Shown: in pieces, positions 43,613 through 55,166 of the stretch
Layout: each line of letters starts with the position of its first letter
How positions within the stretch are numbered: position 1 is the stretch's first letter
Made by a program: the position numbers and the translations under genes
Notes under the pieces: generated by a model
Told to the model about the DNA's origin: nothing
What the model saw: only the letters and a program-made list of their open reading frames with translations
Database searches by the model: none
Assembly (NCBI GenBank): GCA_009823505.1
Contig: VZQC01011003.1
Span: forward strand, 2,485,977-2,549,976
Origin: Rhizomys pruinosus
Taxonomy: Eukaryota; Chordata; Mammalia; Rodentia; Spalacidae
Direction: 5' to 3'
Length of the DNA: 64,000 nt

Positions 43613-43881
43613 ACAATATCTAACTTTTTTAATTTTATTTATTTTTGTATGTGTATGAATGTACTGTCTTCATGTAGGTCTGTGCACCCGTGTCGTGCAA
43701 TGCCACGGAGGTCAGAAGAGGGTCTTGGATTCCCCTGGAACTGGAGTTCTCCTGGAATTGGAGTTACAGATGGTTCTTAGCCACAATGTGGGTGCTGGGG
43801 ATCGAACCCAGGTCCTCTGCAAGAGCAGTCAGTGCTCTTAACTGCTAGGCTATCTCTCCATCCCAACAATATCTAACTTTT
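43613..43881 (-). mobile_element. Full-length B2 SINE, minus strand
   Basis: Inverted B2 with TSD ACAATATCTAACTTTT at 43613-43628 and 43866-43881. Confidence 0.96.
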
Positions 43882-44169
43882 AATCATGTAAAACTATATC
43901 AACTGATACATAACTGTGTTCCCACTAATACAATACAATATTTTAATGAATGAAAAACAGTACATACTTGGTTTGATCCAATTTTATTAAATACGTTTGT
44001 GTTTGTGAATATATAGTTTGATGTACATTCACATAGATAGTAAAATATTTGCCAAAATTTTAGCAGTTTCTTTCATTGACTGATAGAACCTTACATACTA
44101 TTTATCTGATTCTTAAAATATTTTTAAAACATGTTTTTCATTGTATATATTCATTGTACCTGATACTGT

Positions 44170-44530
44170 ATTACATAAGAACATTTTATACATGAATATA
44201 TTGGACCCTGAACACCTCCTCCATCTCCCTCCCCTCCCCTCCCCTTTCTCTACCTTCCCTCTCCTGTCAGTTCACCTTGTTATTCTAGATAATTTGGCTT
44301 CTACTTTCATGTCATATATACATACATAATTGTATGGAGCTATATGCAATCTAGGAACCATGTCTGAGAGAAAATACATATTTATCTTTCTCATACTGGC
44401 CTAATTCACTTAATATGATTATTTCCAGTTATATCCTTTTTCCTGTATAATAATATATATTTTTGAAAGCACTGGTGCTCTATGAATGTTAAGTAAGTGT
44501 TCTTCCATTGAACTACAGCCCCAGTCCTTT
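44170..44530 (-). mobile_element. L1M-type relic with ID-like scrap
   Basis: CTCCATCTCCCTCCCCTCCCC and CTGGCCTAATTCACTTAATATG, then CCAGTTATATCCTTTTTCC resemble antisense L1MA-type ORF2/UTR. CATTGAACTACAGCCCCAGTCC at about 44507-44527 is an antisense ID head. Confidence 0.5.
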
Positions 44531-44609
44531 CATTTATTTTTTGATGATGATGATGATGATTATGGAGAAGATGATGGAGTGGTACTTGATTCTGTGCCTC
44601 GAGCTAAGT

Positions 44610-45100
44610 CAACTGGAAACACTTGACATTCTTTATCACATTTAGACTTCAAATGACACTGAAGAGTAGGAATCACTGTTATTTTTACATCATTGTGACC
44701 AAAATGCCTGACAGAAACAACTTAAAGAAGGTAGGGTTAATTTTGTGTCATAGTTTCAGAGGTTTGAGTCACCCTTGTTAAACAGGCATGGTGAAGCAGC
44801 TGAGTTCACATCATGGTGTCCAGGAAACAGAGAGGAGGAAGCTGGGACAAGACACAGGCCCCACCTCCTAGACACTTCGCAATCCAAGCAATCCAATCAA
44901 GACCAGCTGAAGAGATTTGAAGCAATCTGCAGAAGATGCACGGGGATACTGCGATGATAGTAAAATTAAATGAAGAAAATGTGACATCAAGGTTAACCAC
45001 CCCCCAGCGCTTTATTTTGAAAACGAGAAAACTGAGGTAAAGGCTATATATATTTTGCCCAAGGTGGCTAAGCCAAAATGGAACTGTGGCTTCCGCTAAC
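44610..45100 (-). mobile_element. MIR relic interrupted by an LTR-like fragment
   Basis: The MIR-like parts are at about 44620-44680 and 45010-45095 (AAACGAGAAAACTGAGGTAAAG, TTGCCCAAGGTGGC). Between them, 44690-44890 (ATTGTGACCAAAATGCCTGAC, CCAGGAAACAGAGAGGAGG) resembles the end of a minus-strand MaLR-type LTR. Confidence 0.45.
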
Positions 45101-45958
45101 TCCCAAAGCCTTCTGTGTACATAAAATATTGCATTTATTGCTAAATAAATACTTATCGTGTAATGTGGGCACAAAATGCTGTTTGAGTGCTTTCAGAGCA
45201 GTCCCAGGGGACCAGGGTATGGTCTCCAAGCACAAGTCCTGTGGAATATTGGCGTGCATTCTGTGTAGAGACCGTGTCTAGCACATAAGCCACAGTGAGC
45301 AAACAGTATTCAGTGAGTTGCTTTTTCACTGAGGATCTTTGTGTTATTTGTTACATCAGTGTACACTGGGACTCTCCCATTTGAGCATTTCACTAAAATA
45401 CTGAGTGCCTCGGAGCCAGTGCTCACTAAAGATCCAACTTTGGGAAGTCCTGTGGGCAGGAAGGAGGTAGGCCTAGGCCTTGAGCTGCCAAAGCAGCCTA
45501 CCCACAAGTCCCTGGAGAGGCAGGGAAGGAACGAGGAAAGGGCTGAACATTCCATTGCAGGTCAGAGCAGGACAGATGCCGAGGATAGTGAGGTCTAGGT
45601 CTCGCTTGCCCTGGCACAGGGGTCTGACCATGTGGTCTTACACAGTGAGGTCTGAATCCCATGATTCAAATTCCAGAAGCCTCACGCAGGCACAAGTTTC
45701 ATTCCTTCTCATCACACCTCATAGTTTAAAAGTTATACAGATACTAAAATTGTGTGTACATCATCAGGGGAGAAAGCATGCAGGACTGGCCCTGGACTAA
45801 ATACAGCCAAGGCATCCATGAACATCTCCGGCCCCTGCACCCTTCTCCTCATTCCCTAGGTTCCCACAACCACTGTCATGCCTCCACTTCTTTAGGGACT
45901 ACCCATGTCTCCTCCACCAGGCAACCCAATTCATATTAAAGTTGCCCAGAAAGAAAGA
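45101..45958. other. Intronic sequence, no gene recognised
   Basis: Frames of 60-106 codons overlap on both strands; none has a known domain, start context or splice signals. Confidence 0.5.
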
Positions 45959-45959
45959 C

Positions 45960-46072
45960 TTTTTTTTGGTCTTTTCCAGACAAGGTCTCCCTGTAGCCCC
46001 AGCTGTCCTGGATCTCACTCTGTAGACTGGGCTGGCTTTGAACTCACGAAAATCCACCTGTCTCTCCCTCCC
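45960..46072 (-). mobile_element. Partial B1 SINE, minus strand
   Basis: Antisense B1 from its poly-T (TTTTTTTGGTCTTTTCCAGAC) to TCTCCCTCCCAAGTG; the 5' part of B1 is missing. Confidence 0.88.
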
Positions 46073-46084
46073 AAGTGAAAAAGA

Positions 46085-46172
46085 CATTTTTTATTCTGGT
46101 GCTGGGTATACAGACTGGGTCTCATGAATGCTAAGAAAGCTCTGTCAACTGAGCTATTTGCCCAGTCCTAAG
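46085..46172 (-). mobile_element. ID-type SINE, minus strand
   Basis: GTGCTGGGTATACAGACTGG and CTGAGCTATTTGCCCAGTCC follow the antisense ID layout. Confidence 0.55.
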
Positions 46173-46268
46173 AAAAATGCTTTGAATTTTCTAACATTTC
46201 ATGAATATATTTAAACTAGAACTTTGTTTCTAACCTTTCTCCATAGTGGTGTGGAATATACTTCTCTT

Positions 46269-46552
46269 AAAACTACCAAGACATGGGGCTGGAGAGATGG
46301 CTCAGCAGTTAAGAGCACTGACTGCTTTTGCAGAGGACCCAGGTTCGTTCCCAGCACCACCAATGGTGGCTAAAAAACCATCTTTAGTGCCGGGCACAGT
46401 GGCACATGCCTTTAACTCCCAGCACTCAGGAGCAGAGGAAGGTGGATTCTCTTGTGGAGTTTCAAGGCCAGCCTGGTCTAACAGAGTGAGTGCAGGCCAG
46501 CTGGGACTAAAGGAGACCCTGACTCAAAAAAAAAAAAAAAACTACACAGATA

Positions 46553-46553
<1 letters not shown>
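46269..46553 (+). mobile_element. Chimeric B2-head/B1 SINE, indel-rich
   Basis: B2 head 46285-46387 ends ACCATCTTTAG and continues with B1 (TGCCGGGCACAGTGGC) to a 16-nt A tail. AAAACTACCAAGACAT (46269-46284) and AAAACTACACAGATAT (46538-46553) form an imperfect TSD. Extra single bases in the B1 body suggest sequence error. Confidence 0.82.

Positions 46554-46590
<37 letters not shown>
46551..46590. repeat. (AT)n microsatellite
   Basis: About 18 AT dinucleotides with one TA phase shift. Confidence 0.9.
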
Positions 46591-46625
46591 CAATTATATG
46601 ATGAAACAAAAGATACACATGTGGT

Positions 46626-46783
46626 CACTTCATGGTGAACACACGCCTTAATTCTAGCAGTTGGGACGCAGAGCGCAGCGGATCTTTGTGAGTCCAAGGC
46701 CAGACCTGGGTCTACAGAGTGAGTTCCAGGACAGCTGGGGCTACAGCGGAGACTCTGTCTCAAAAAGACCAAAAAAAAAAAAA
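46626..46783 (+). mobile_element. B1 SINE, indel-rich
   Basis: B1 body is recognisable, but GGGACGCAGAGCGCAGCGG and CCAGACCTGGGTCTAC carry unusual single-base insertions and losses. Confidence 0.88.
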
Positions 46784-46829
46784 CATAAAAAATACACATA
46801 AGTAACCATAAAAAAAAACATTTTTTTTG

Positions 46830-47340
46830 AATTAGTTTTTATTGATGCTTTGTGCATTTCCATACATTTTTTCAATTCAGTTCAGGCCTACAATCCCTTT
46901 CCCTCCCCCCCACCCAGATCATGCATTCTGCCATAACTGTATGCATCTTCTCTCTCAGTTTTTTTTTTTTCATTTTTAGCTATATAGTGATTAATCCATG
47001 AGTACAAAGCATCCCCTTCATGCAAAAACCCTATCTGCAGGCTGTTGTGCCCAAACACCTAAGCCCCACCATCAGTGGGGGTGACAGGTTGTTTGTTCAA
47101 TCAAGCTTGATCAAATGAGTGGTCCAGGGACTACATGCTTGTAGTTTTCCACACATTCACCCCCAAAATCGAGCAGCCTACATTTCTACCATAACCAGCC
47201 CTCTTCCACAGAGTTGCTTCCCTAGGTATCTTAGAAAAGGGGCACAGGTGAGTAAGTAAAACAGTCCACTCTGTCTGGAGCTGTTGACTTGACTCTGGTC
47301 CAATTCTGGCTGTTTCTCCTTCCATGGGCTGACATTTGTC
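46830..47340 (-). mobile_element. L1 3' UTR end, minus strand
   Basis: TTATTGATGCTTTGTGCATTTC, CAAGCTTGATCAAATGAG and CTTAGAAAAGGGGCACAGGTG align in order with the L1 end at 42975-43530, with several small indels. Confidence 0.78.
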
Positions 47341-48560
47341 CAGATAACCTTTCGATCTCTAATGAAGAACAAGCAATTAGATATATATGGTATTTAAGCA
47401 GCACTAAAGTCTATGGTAGGGTTTACTTTAGCATAAACACATGTTTGGTATGTAATCCATGAATTACAAATTTTCTCCCTGTTAAATATACAGCGTTGTT
47501 TACTCGTGCCTATAACATCTCCTAACCTGTAGAGGATGTAAGCTTGTGGCATCAGCCATGGGTTATTTCTCCAAGGGGAGAGCCAATAGCCAATTAGATT
47601 TGGGATATACAGGCACATGGCTGCCTCTGCTGCACAGTATTTCCAGGCAGGTGAGGTGTAGCTGGTGCTGACGGTGGAGTCTTGCTTGACTCAGGGAGAC
47701 CCATATTTGCTTTATTGGTTTAGTGGCCTTTGGTAACACTCTCTGGCATTCCAGAGGCCATCTGTACACTTGCATGTGTGGTCTCAATACATCCCTCCCA
47801 TGTTAACGTCAGGTCTTCGGCAGCAGGGTCTTATTGCCTCTCCTCCTGTAGGTATCCCAACTTAGAGGCAAGGAGCCCTTACCTTTTGTGGGGCCTTGGA
47901 TCCCCTGGCCAACATCCACCTGGTAGAACAATCCATTGCTGATGTCAGAGCTCCTGTATTAATATATTTTGCCTGAGTGCATAGCCCTAGGACTTTAGTA
48001 TTATATTTGGTTCTGAACAGAGAGTAATCCCTTCCACAGTTCCCATGTCTAGTAGTCAATTAAAGAAAGCAGTTTTACCGGTTTTATAAGAGATTACCTC
48101 TACAGTAGTTGTCTCCAATTTACAGTTGGGGAGCGACCTCATCATTGTCACATTTCTCCTTGTTCTATGGGTGGGAAGGCAAGGAAGTCTCTCATATCAG
48201 AACCTTTGTGGCACCCAGAAGGTAAGTTTCATTAGGACTCATTATAACTAGTTGTTACATGTAGGATCCACAGAGGGGTTCGATGTTTATGGCAATCTGA
48301 GGTAAAGCATCCAACATTTGAGAGGCTCACTCCCCATCCCTTCCAGGACGAGGGCTCCGGGTCAGTAAAAGCTGAACAGTACCCAGGAGGCCAAGTGGAC
48401 ATCTGGCACAGAGGGAGACAGCAGAGAAGGCATCTCAGATGGGGCATCTGGCTTGGCCAGATGTCCTGGGCAGGATGGTACATTACAGATTGTGGATGGA
48501 ACTGGATACAGGGAGATCCAGCATAAGAGAGTTGCAGCAAACTGCATTAGATAACAAAGA
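47341..48560. other. Unassigned 1.2 kb, possibly continuing the L1 3' region
   Basis: No break marks the right end of the L1 homology, and several minus-strand frames (up to 102 codons at 48232-48540) are open. I recognise neither a gene nor a repeat family with certainty. Confidence 0.35.
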
Positions 48561-49261
48561 GAAGGTGAGGAAATGAAGAAAATGGTCCTAGATGTTTAGT
48601 AGAAAGAATTCCAGTGCACTTGTGACTCACTGAGAGGCTGGATGAGAGGTTTCCCAGACAGGACATTTGGAGTCAGTGGGACACCCATGGCACTATTCAG
48701 ATAGTCACAAAGGCCATCTTGGGTAGTCAAGAGCATATGGTATGTTTCAGACATTACTGGTTCAAATCCTGCCCCCCCCCTTTAATTATTAGCAATGTAT
48801 TTGGCCAAAAGATTCTTTCCCCAACTGTGAAAGGGGGCTGAGTAGTTTGCTCATAGGTTGCTGTCTGGCTGTCTGGCTCTAAAGCTGGGAAAAAATCATG
48901 GTTTGGGTGGGAAGTTTAACCTAGATCAAACCACTTCCATCCCACCATCTGTTTTTGCGCATCCTATGAGCCAAGAACAGGTTTTGAAGAATAATATTTT
49001 GTGTTATAAGAAACTAATTCCAGTGTTCACCCACGAGCTCTGGCTGGAACCCAGCCATGCTCCCTTGTTCGTGTGCTATCTGTGCTGCAGTGGTAGAGCA
49101 GAGCAGTTGCAAAAAAGGTTAAATGGTTCACGGAATCAAAAACATCTGTCATGCATCCTTTCAAAGAAAAAAGTGGGCCAAGTCCTGATCCAAGCCATGC
49201 AGTGGTCTTTTCCCAAGTGGAAGAGTCTCTGAGGAAGGAAAGCTTTTGTTATTCAAATAGG
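48561..49261. other. Intronic sequence, no gene recognised
   Basis: A 124-codon + frame at 48858-49232 has no recognisable domain and no splice context. C9 run near 48772. Confidence 0.45.
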
Positions 49262-49677
49262 TATTGTGGTTTCATTTCTGTTGCTGTGACAAAAATCCTG
49301 ACAAAAAGCAACATAGAGAAGGAAAGGGTTTATTCAGCTTACGATTCCAGATTAAGTTATCCTGACAGAGATTTCACAAAAGCAAGAGCTTCAGCCAGCT
49401 GCTCACACACTGCATCCATAGTCAAGAGCAGAGAGAGACAAATGCATCCATGCCACCTACCTGCTTGCTTGACCAGCTTTCTTCACTCCTATATAGTTCA
49501 GGGCTCAGCCTGGGGAATGGGTGCTGCCAGCAGCGGGCTGGGCCCATCAGCTGTCAAGATAGTCCCCCATGGACATGCCCTCCGGGCAACCTAATCTCTA
49601 TAATTCCTCGACCGAGACTCTCTTCCCAGGCAACTTATAGGTTGTGGCAAGTTGGCATTTAAAACTAACCATCACAG
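49262..49677 (-). mobile_element. Diverged MaLR-type solo LTR, minus strand
   Basis: TTTCTGTTGCTGTGACAAAAATC, GGGTTTATTCAGC (antisense AATAAA), CTATATAGTTCAGGG (antisense TATA region), GGGCTGGGCCCATCAGC and a CAAGTTGGCATTTAAAACTAACC end give the same order as the LTRs at 29-33 kb in reverse. The open + frame across it (to 49594) is incidental. Confidence 0.65.
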
Positions 49678-50331
49678 TAGATGGCATTGGGAAATGAAGG
49701 TGCATGTGGTTTGAGGAAATGTAGAGAATGGGTGAGGGAAGGTTTGCTTGAGGCAGTGGAGGAAACAAAGGTGCAAACCTTGCACATGCCTTACACAAGA
49801 CAGGGAAGGTATGCAGGGGATGGGAAGACATAAATGTAAGCCTGTGGCCGAAGAGACGGAAAAGCTTTCCCTGTTCTTGATGCACCGATAGCATTCATAG
49901 TATCTGCTTTATTTTACAGCCCAGTTAAACATATCTGTTGTCATATCTCTCAGCAAGAGGGGATTTTCTAAATGTTCTTGTTTATAAATGTGCAGAAGAT
50001 TTTTGCACAGAGAGTCATGCTTTTGTTGGCCGAAGAAAGTGAGCACTTGCCGGTTTTCTGGCAATCCTAACAAAAATACTGAAGAGTATTTATACTCTGG
50101 GGGCCAAAACGAATTTCAAAATGACATTGCTCAGATACATGATCAGTCAGCTTTCCTCTTCTACCTCCACTGGGTTTAACAACTTTGTCAGCACCCTTCC
50201 TCTGAAACCTACTTCTTCCAGTAAGTTAACTGATAGTCTCCGCTGTCACCTAAACACAAAGAGGCTTCCCTACTGGGCTGCTCACCAAACAACAGGTGAC
50301 AAAGCAAGCTCAATTCACTGAAAATATCGTA
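49678..50331. other. Intronic sequence, no gene recognised
   Basis: No repeat recognised; overlapping short frames only. Confidence 0.5.
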
Positions 50332-50583
50332 TGAAATTCTCTTTTTAAAAATATTTTTTTTATTTTATATGTATGAGTATATTGCTTGCATGTAGGTACC
50401 CAGGTATCTTGTACAATGTCTGCGGAGGTCAAAAAAGGGCATCGGATCTCTGGAACTGGAGTTACAGACGATTGTTAGCCCCCATATGAGTGCTGGGAAT
50501 TGAACCCAGGTCCTCTGCAAGACCAGTCAGTGCTCTAGCCACTAAGCAACCTCTCCAATCCCCCTGAAATTGTCTTTTTAAAA
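50332..50583 (-). mobile_element. B2 SINE, minus strand
   Basis: Older inverted B2 (50351-50564) with TSD TGAAATT[C/G]TCTTTTTAAAA at 50332-50350 and 50565-50583, one mismatch. Confidence 0.93.
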
Positions 50584-51127
50584 TATTTTTTCTTGCCTTT
50601 TACAGTGTGATTTTATCAAAATCACATAAACATCACAAAAACATTTACTTCTTGCTATTTTAAAATGTAACAGTAGTCAAGATTGAATTTCAAGCTATGC
50701 ATGAGATTTAGTCGTGGTTCTTATTCCAAACAAGGGAAGACATTTACAAGGTGGTCAAGGTAACTTGTGCCAATGAGAGAAGCAGATATTCTGCTAATAA
50801 CAGTCCACACAGAAGCAAACAGTGTACTTTGGCTTATGGTTGAGCCACTCCTTTCCTGTTGCATTTGTTCATCTGACTTTCAGATGTATTCCTTGTCCCC
50901 ATGGTAATAGTCAGAGACAGCTCCATTGTCTTAACTGTTCAGTGGGTCCTTATGGGAGTCTCACGTTACCCACACTGGAGATTGTTCCCACAATGGACAT
51001 GCCCTGTTGTTTCCCCCATTAATCCTGCATGTCTTTTTCACACGTCAGCCTCATTGCTGCATTCTACAGCACATGGCAAAGACTGGACAAGTGCAGAAAG
51101 CACCCCTTACACAGTGCACAAGGCAGC
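50584..51127. other. Intronic sequence, no gene recognised
   Basis: Overlapping frames at 50.8-51.2 kb lack recognisable domains. Confidence 0.5.
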
Positions 51128-51345
51128 CACTTGGGACCAGAGTGCTGCCTGGGAAGTTTGAAGTCAAATCCCAGGTCCGCTGCTGCCTCCTGCGGACTGC
51201 AGCCAAATTGTCCTAACTATTGTCCTCCTCTGTGAAATGGTGCAAACAGCGCCCACCTAACACATAGGGGTGTTGTAAGAATTACAAGAGAGAATGTAGG
51301 TGAGTGTGTTTTCAGAGACAACCCACAGTCAAGCATGCAATAAAG
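51128..51345 (+). mobile_element. MIR relic
   Basis: GAAGTCAAATCCCAGGTCCG, CTCTGTGAAATGGTGCAAAC and GGGTGTTGTAAGAATTAC match MIR order well. Confidence 0.7.
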
Positions 51346-52036
51346 AGCTAAGAAGGAAAATAAGGATCACTTACTTTTAGAACAGATAAGAAAATGTTCC
51401 TAGCTTCAAATAACCATCATATTTTCAGAATCTTGATGCCTTCACTACATAGGAACCATTCAAATTTGGGGACCACATTTTGAATTTTTCAACACACATA
51501 TGTGGACTCTGAACAAGTAGCAAAATGCTGCATAACGGTGCTGAAATCATTGCTGGTTCCACTGTCTGTAGCTGGATCCTGAAATACTGAAACTGGACTG
51601 GAAGCCTCTCCAATGTTCTTAACCCAGGCCTCTTTCAAATGTTAAATGTAAAAACCTCATATTCACATTCAATCTGAATTGACATATCAGAATATAGTTG
51701 TTAGCATGAATAAAAACATCTGTTGTGGATATAGACATTAAGAACACGTTCCCAGCCAAGATGGCCATCTCCTCCTTACAAGTTGAGAATCTCTACCTAA
51801 AGAAGAGAAGGCGGTGGACTGGTCCAGCGTTCTAGATGTTTAAGTTTGAGACTAAGTACCCAAACCCTGGAGATCCAAACAAAAAAAGACCCTTCCTTAA
51901 AGGACACAGTGAAAAAAAACCAAAATGAGGGAGTCGGGTCTGGGAAAGCCGCCCTAAGAAAAGGGGGCTTTAAAATATGACAGACATGATAGATAGTGTT
52001 GTGTGAAGGACCTGCGGACCCTCCTTGTAGAAGATG
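51346..52036. other. Intronic sequence, no gene recognised
   Basis: No repeat recognised before the GA tract. Confidence 0.5.

Positions 52037-52040
<4 letters not shown>

Positions 52041-52085
<45 letters not shown>
52041..52085. repeat. (GA)n microsatellite
   Basis: About 22 uninterrupted GA dinucleotides. Confidence 0.97.
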
Positions 52086-52089
<4 letters not shown>

Positions 52090-52264
52090 TATCATCTACA
52101 CAAATCCTTGAGGATCTCAAAAACTTCTGTCTTAAGAAGACAGTACAGACCCACCTGCTTGGGGTAGTTTGGGACTCATGTTTGATAACTCTGAGCTGTA
52201 GTATAAGATCCTGACTTCAGAGTTTCTTTTTATTTCTCTACTAAGAAGACCAAGGGAACTTATA

Positions 52265-52570
52265 ATGGGAATAGGAGCCTGGAAGCTGCGTTCTGCCCCT
52301 GCCCACCTGTGTGGTGCTGAACAATCTCTTAGCTGCTCTGAACATCGGTTTCTGCCCCAGGAAACAAAAGTCAGAGGAAATGATTGACAGCACCCCTCAG
52401 AATCAGAGCGCTGGAGTTTGAGCTCATGGAGTTGATCCCAGTTGCACTATTTATTTATCCTAAGCAAATGACTTGGTCTTTCTACTTATTTACCCATCTG
52501 TCAAATGAGGGTAATTCTGCTCTCTAGGTAGTGTTGTTATGATAAATTAATGTGAACTGAAAGCACAATA
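52265..52570 (+). mobile_element. Two successive MIR relics
   Basis: The first copy is at about 52265-52390 (TGTGTGGTGCTGAACAATCTC, CTGAACATCGGTTTCTGCC). The second is at about 52405-52570 (GAGCGCTGGAGTTTGAGC, AAGCAAATGACTTGG, CCATCTGTCAAATGAGG). Confidence 0.6.
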
Positions 52571-52690
52571 GCGTACCTGTATTCTGGTGAATAATAGACT
52601 GTGAATATATGATCAGTTAATGTTATGATCAATTAATGTGAACTGAAAGCACGATAGTGTACCTGTATTCTGGTGAATAATAGATATGAT
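52543..52690. repeat. 86-bp imperfect tandem duplication
   Basis: ATTAATGTGAACTGAAAGCAC followed by TGTACCTGTATTCTGGTGAA occurs twice, at 52546 and 52632, offset 86, with a few substitutions. Confidence 0.9.
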
Positions 52691-52762
52691 ATTTCCATCA
52701 GATTATAATGAGGTTGAAAATTTCCTATCAGTATTTTACTGTACACTTTTATGTGTATATAG

Positions 52763-52905
52763 GGCCAGATGTGGTGGTACATGCCTTTAATCCTAGCACT
52801 TGGGAGGCAGAGGCAGGCAGATTTCTGTGCGTTCAAGGCCAGCCTGGTCTACAGAGAGAGTTCCAGGACAGCCAGAGCTACAGGGAGACCCTGTTTCAAA
52901 AACAA
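52763..52905 (+). mobile_element. B1 SINE
   Basis: Complete B1 starting GGCCAGATGTGGTGG and ending CTGTTTCAAAAAC. Confidence 0.93.
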
Positions 52906-53639
52906 ATATAGATAGGTTATTATTTTAAAATTATCTTACAGTATTCTGTAAAGTAATGTGCTTTATTATAGACTTTCACACTGGGCACAATAGGCTATAA
53001 TACATAGTGATGCATGCAGTAGGCTATACCACCTAGATTTATATAAGCACAATTTATTACATTTTCTCAAGGATAATATGGTCTGTGGTATTATCAACAA
53101 TAGAAAACAGACTGATAAAAACACTGAATTTAAAATATCCTGTCCGCACCACTCCTGTGCTGTGCTCCTCAGCCAGAGATGGGGTTGCAGTGAGGGCTTT
53201 GCTGTGGCTATACCCGTAGACTGTAGCATGAACTTTCCTAGTCATTCCTTACACTGACTTCTTGTCTGACCTCAGCCTGGTTGTCATAACTGGGGAGATC
53301 CCCAGGGAGAAGCCACTCCACTCCCAGCAAAGACGGAAGGCTTTCAGTATAGGAGCGGATCATCTGGAGCCAGCCATGGGAGAGCTAGAGAGACGAGCCA
53401 GGGTGCAGCCCAGAGGTGCAGTGCCCCAGCTTGGGATGCCCAGTCCTCCTGCCCTCATATCTTTCTCCACTTCCAGCAACATTTTCTCTGTTTATTTGTT
53501 GTTTGCAGTTTGATTCTGGTAATGGTTTTACCAAGTTATACTTCATGCACTTCAGAAGTGCATGTATTTGAAGCTCAGGGAGCTGACGTGCTAGCGCTTT
53601 TGCTCCCTTTCCAGCTGGAGAGTACTCCTCCACTTCCAG
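52906..53639. other. Intronic sequence, no gene recognised
   Basis: ATAGGCTATACCACCTAGATT near 53010 may belong to an ancient repeat, family unknown. The 83-codon + frame at 53262-53513 has no known domain. Confidence 0.45.
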
Positions 53640-54210
53640 CCCTGTGATATGCTTTGACTTCTTTCACTCGGGATAAGTTTTAAAAGTTCATCCAGGTTGT
53701 AACAACAACACATTTCTGTTTATGGTTGAATCATATCTCATTGTGTGATTATACCATATTTTGTTTGCCTAGTCATCCATGAAGAGACATTTGGATTGTT
53801 TATACTTCATAGTTACAATGAATAATAACAAACTTTCAAATGCTATGGCAAATTTTTTTGTGTTTACATGTTTTTATTTTCCTTGGGTATATATTTGGAG
53901 GAGAAATTCCTAGGTTATATGGTAATTTGCTTTGTAGCATTATGTGGAGTTACAAAACCATTTTCTACAGGGACAGCACCATTTTGCATTCCTGTCAGTG
54001 ATGTTTTAGGGTTCTGATCTTTCTATATCTTCATCAATAACTTAACTCTTCTCTGTTGCTCTGACTGTAATTATATTTGAAATGTGAGATGATGTCTCCT
54101 GGTTTTGACTTGATTTCCCTGAATGGCTAATGGCATTGAACATCTTTTCAAGGGCATCTATTCCTAAATCTTTGTGGATAAATCTTTATTCAAATATTTT
54201 CTGACATTAT
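53640..54210 (-). mobile_element. L1M-type ORF2 relic, minus strand
   Basis: Antisense L1 phrases in order: TTCATCCAGGTTGTAACAAC, TTTGCCTAGTCATCCATGAAG, GGAGGAGAAATTCCTAGG, ACAGGGACAGCACCATTTTGC, GAATGGCTAATGGCATTGAAC. Confidence 0.75.
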
Positions 54211-54216
54211 TTCTTT

Positions 54217-54225
54217 TTTATATTG

Positions 54226-54260
<35 letters not shown>

Positions 54261-54402
54261 GTTTATACAAGTGTGGGTACCTGTGGAGGCCAGAGAAAGT
54301 GTCCAATCCCCTGGAGCTGGAGTTATAGCCACTCAATGTGGGTCCTGGGAACCTCTGGAAGAGTAGTACGCCCTCTTAACTGCTGAGCCACATCCCCATC
54401 CA
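54217..54402 (-). mobile_element. B2/B3 SINE with (GT)n, minus strand
   Basis: A GT run at about 54229-54259 followed by CCTGTGGAGGCCAGAGAAAG, CCCTGGAGCTGGAGTTATAG and TAACTGCTGAGCCACATCCCC. Confidence 0.82.
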
Positions 54403-54531
54403 TCCAACAATCTTTCTGACAATGAAGCATGGTACTAAGATTCAGTTTCCACCTTCATAGAATAGCTACTGGGTATTTAAGTCCTTGAGTATGAATTTAC
54501 TTCCCAGGTAGGAAAGTGAGTGTTCTGCTTC

Positions 54532-54556
54532 CGGGGGGGGGGGGGACGGGGGGGGG
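54532..54556 (+). repeat. G-rich tract
   Basis: Two G runs (13 and 10) separated by AC, with quadruplex-forming potential. Confidence 0.9.
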
Positions 54557-54654
54557 ATAAGTGCTTCCGTGCCTAGGATGTCCACACTGTCTGGATGGTA
54601 TGAATGAGCAGAGAAACGAAAAATACTTATTTTCTAGGCAATCATCAATTCTCA

Positions 54655-54790
54655 ATTTTAAAAACACTGGAGTTAGAAGTCAAAGATATGGGCTCAATTC
54701 CTAGTTCCACTTGGTGACAATGATCAAGTTACTAGATCATTTAGCATCTTTGAATTTCACTTTCGACCTACTCTCCGTTTTTGATTTTTC
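54655..54790 (+). mobile_element. MIR relic
   Basis: TGGAGTTAGAAGTCAAAGATATGG, TGACAATGATCAAGTTACTAG and CATCTTTGAATTTCAC follow the MIR order. Confidence 0.6.
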
Positions 54791-54799
54791 CTTTACTAA

Positions 54800-54950
54800 T
54801 ATAATTAAAATTTCACACTGTTAGTATATATTTTTACTTTTGACAAAGGTATATGTTGTATAATGACCACCATAATCAAGATAGAGAATGTTTCTCTCAT
54901 TCCAAGAGTTCCTTTTGGAGCTTATCCTTCTACCTGATTTCTTTATCTTT
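54800..54950 (-). mobile_element. L1M-type relic, minus strand (left part)
   Basis: ATTTTTACTTTTGACAAAGG, CATAATCAAGATAGAGAATG and TTCCAAGAGTTCC resemble old L1 3' sequence. It probably continues at 55440-55790 beyond the SINE nest. Confidence 0.5.
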
Positions 54951-54954
54951 TTTA

Positions 54955-55166
54955 AAAAATTTATTCGCTTGTATTTTATGTGGATGAGTGTTTTACCTGC
55001 ATGAATGTAAATGCACCTATGTCATGCCATACCTACGGAGGCCAGAAGAAGGCACTGGATCCTCTGGAACTGGAGTAATAAATGGTTGTGATCTACCAAG
55101 CTGGCACTGAACCTGGGTCTTCTGCAAGAGCAACCGGTACTCTTAATCACTGAGCCATCTTGCCAG
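54955..55166 (-). mobile_element. B2/B3 SINE, minus strand
   Basis: CCTACGGAGGCCAGAAGAAGG, CTCTGGAACTGGAGTAATAAATGG and ATCACTGAGCCATCTTGCCAG. Older copy that serves as the target of the next element. Confidence 0.85.

Noticed and set aside
49151..49594. 147-codon + frame
   Set aside because: Overlaps a minus-strand MaLR-type LTR; repeat sequence without conserved domain.
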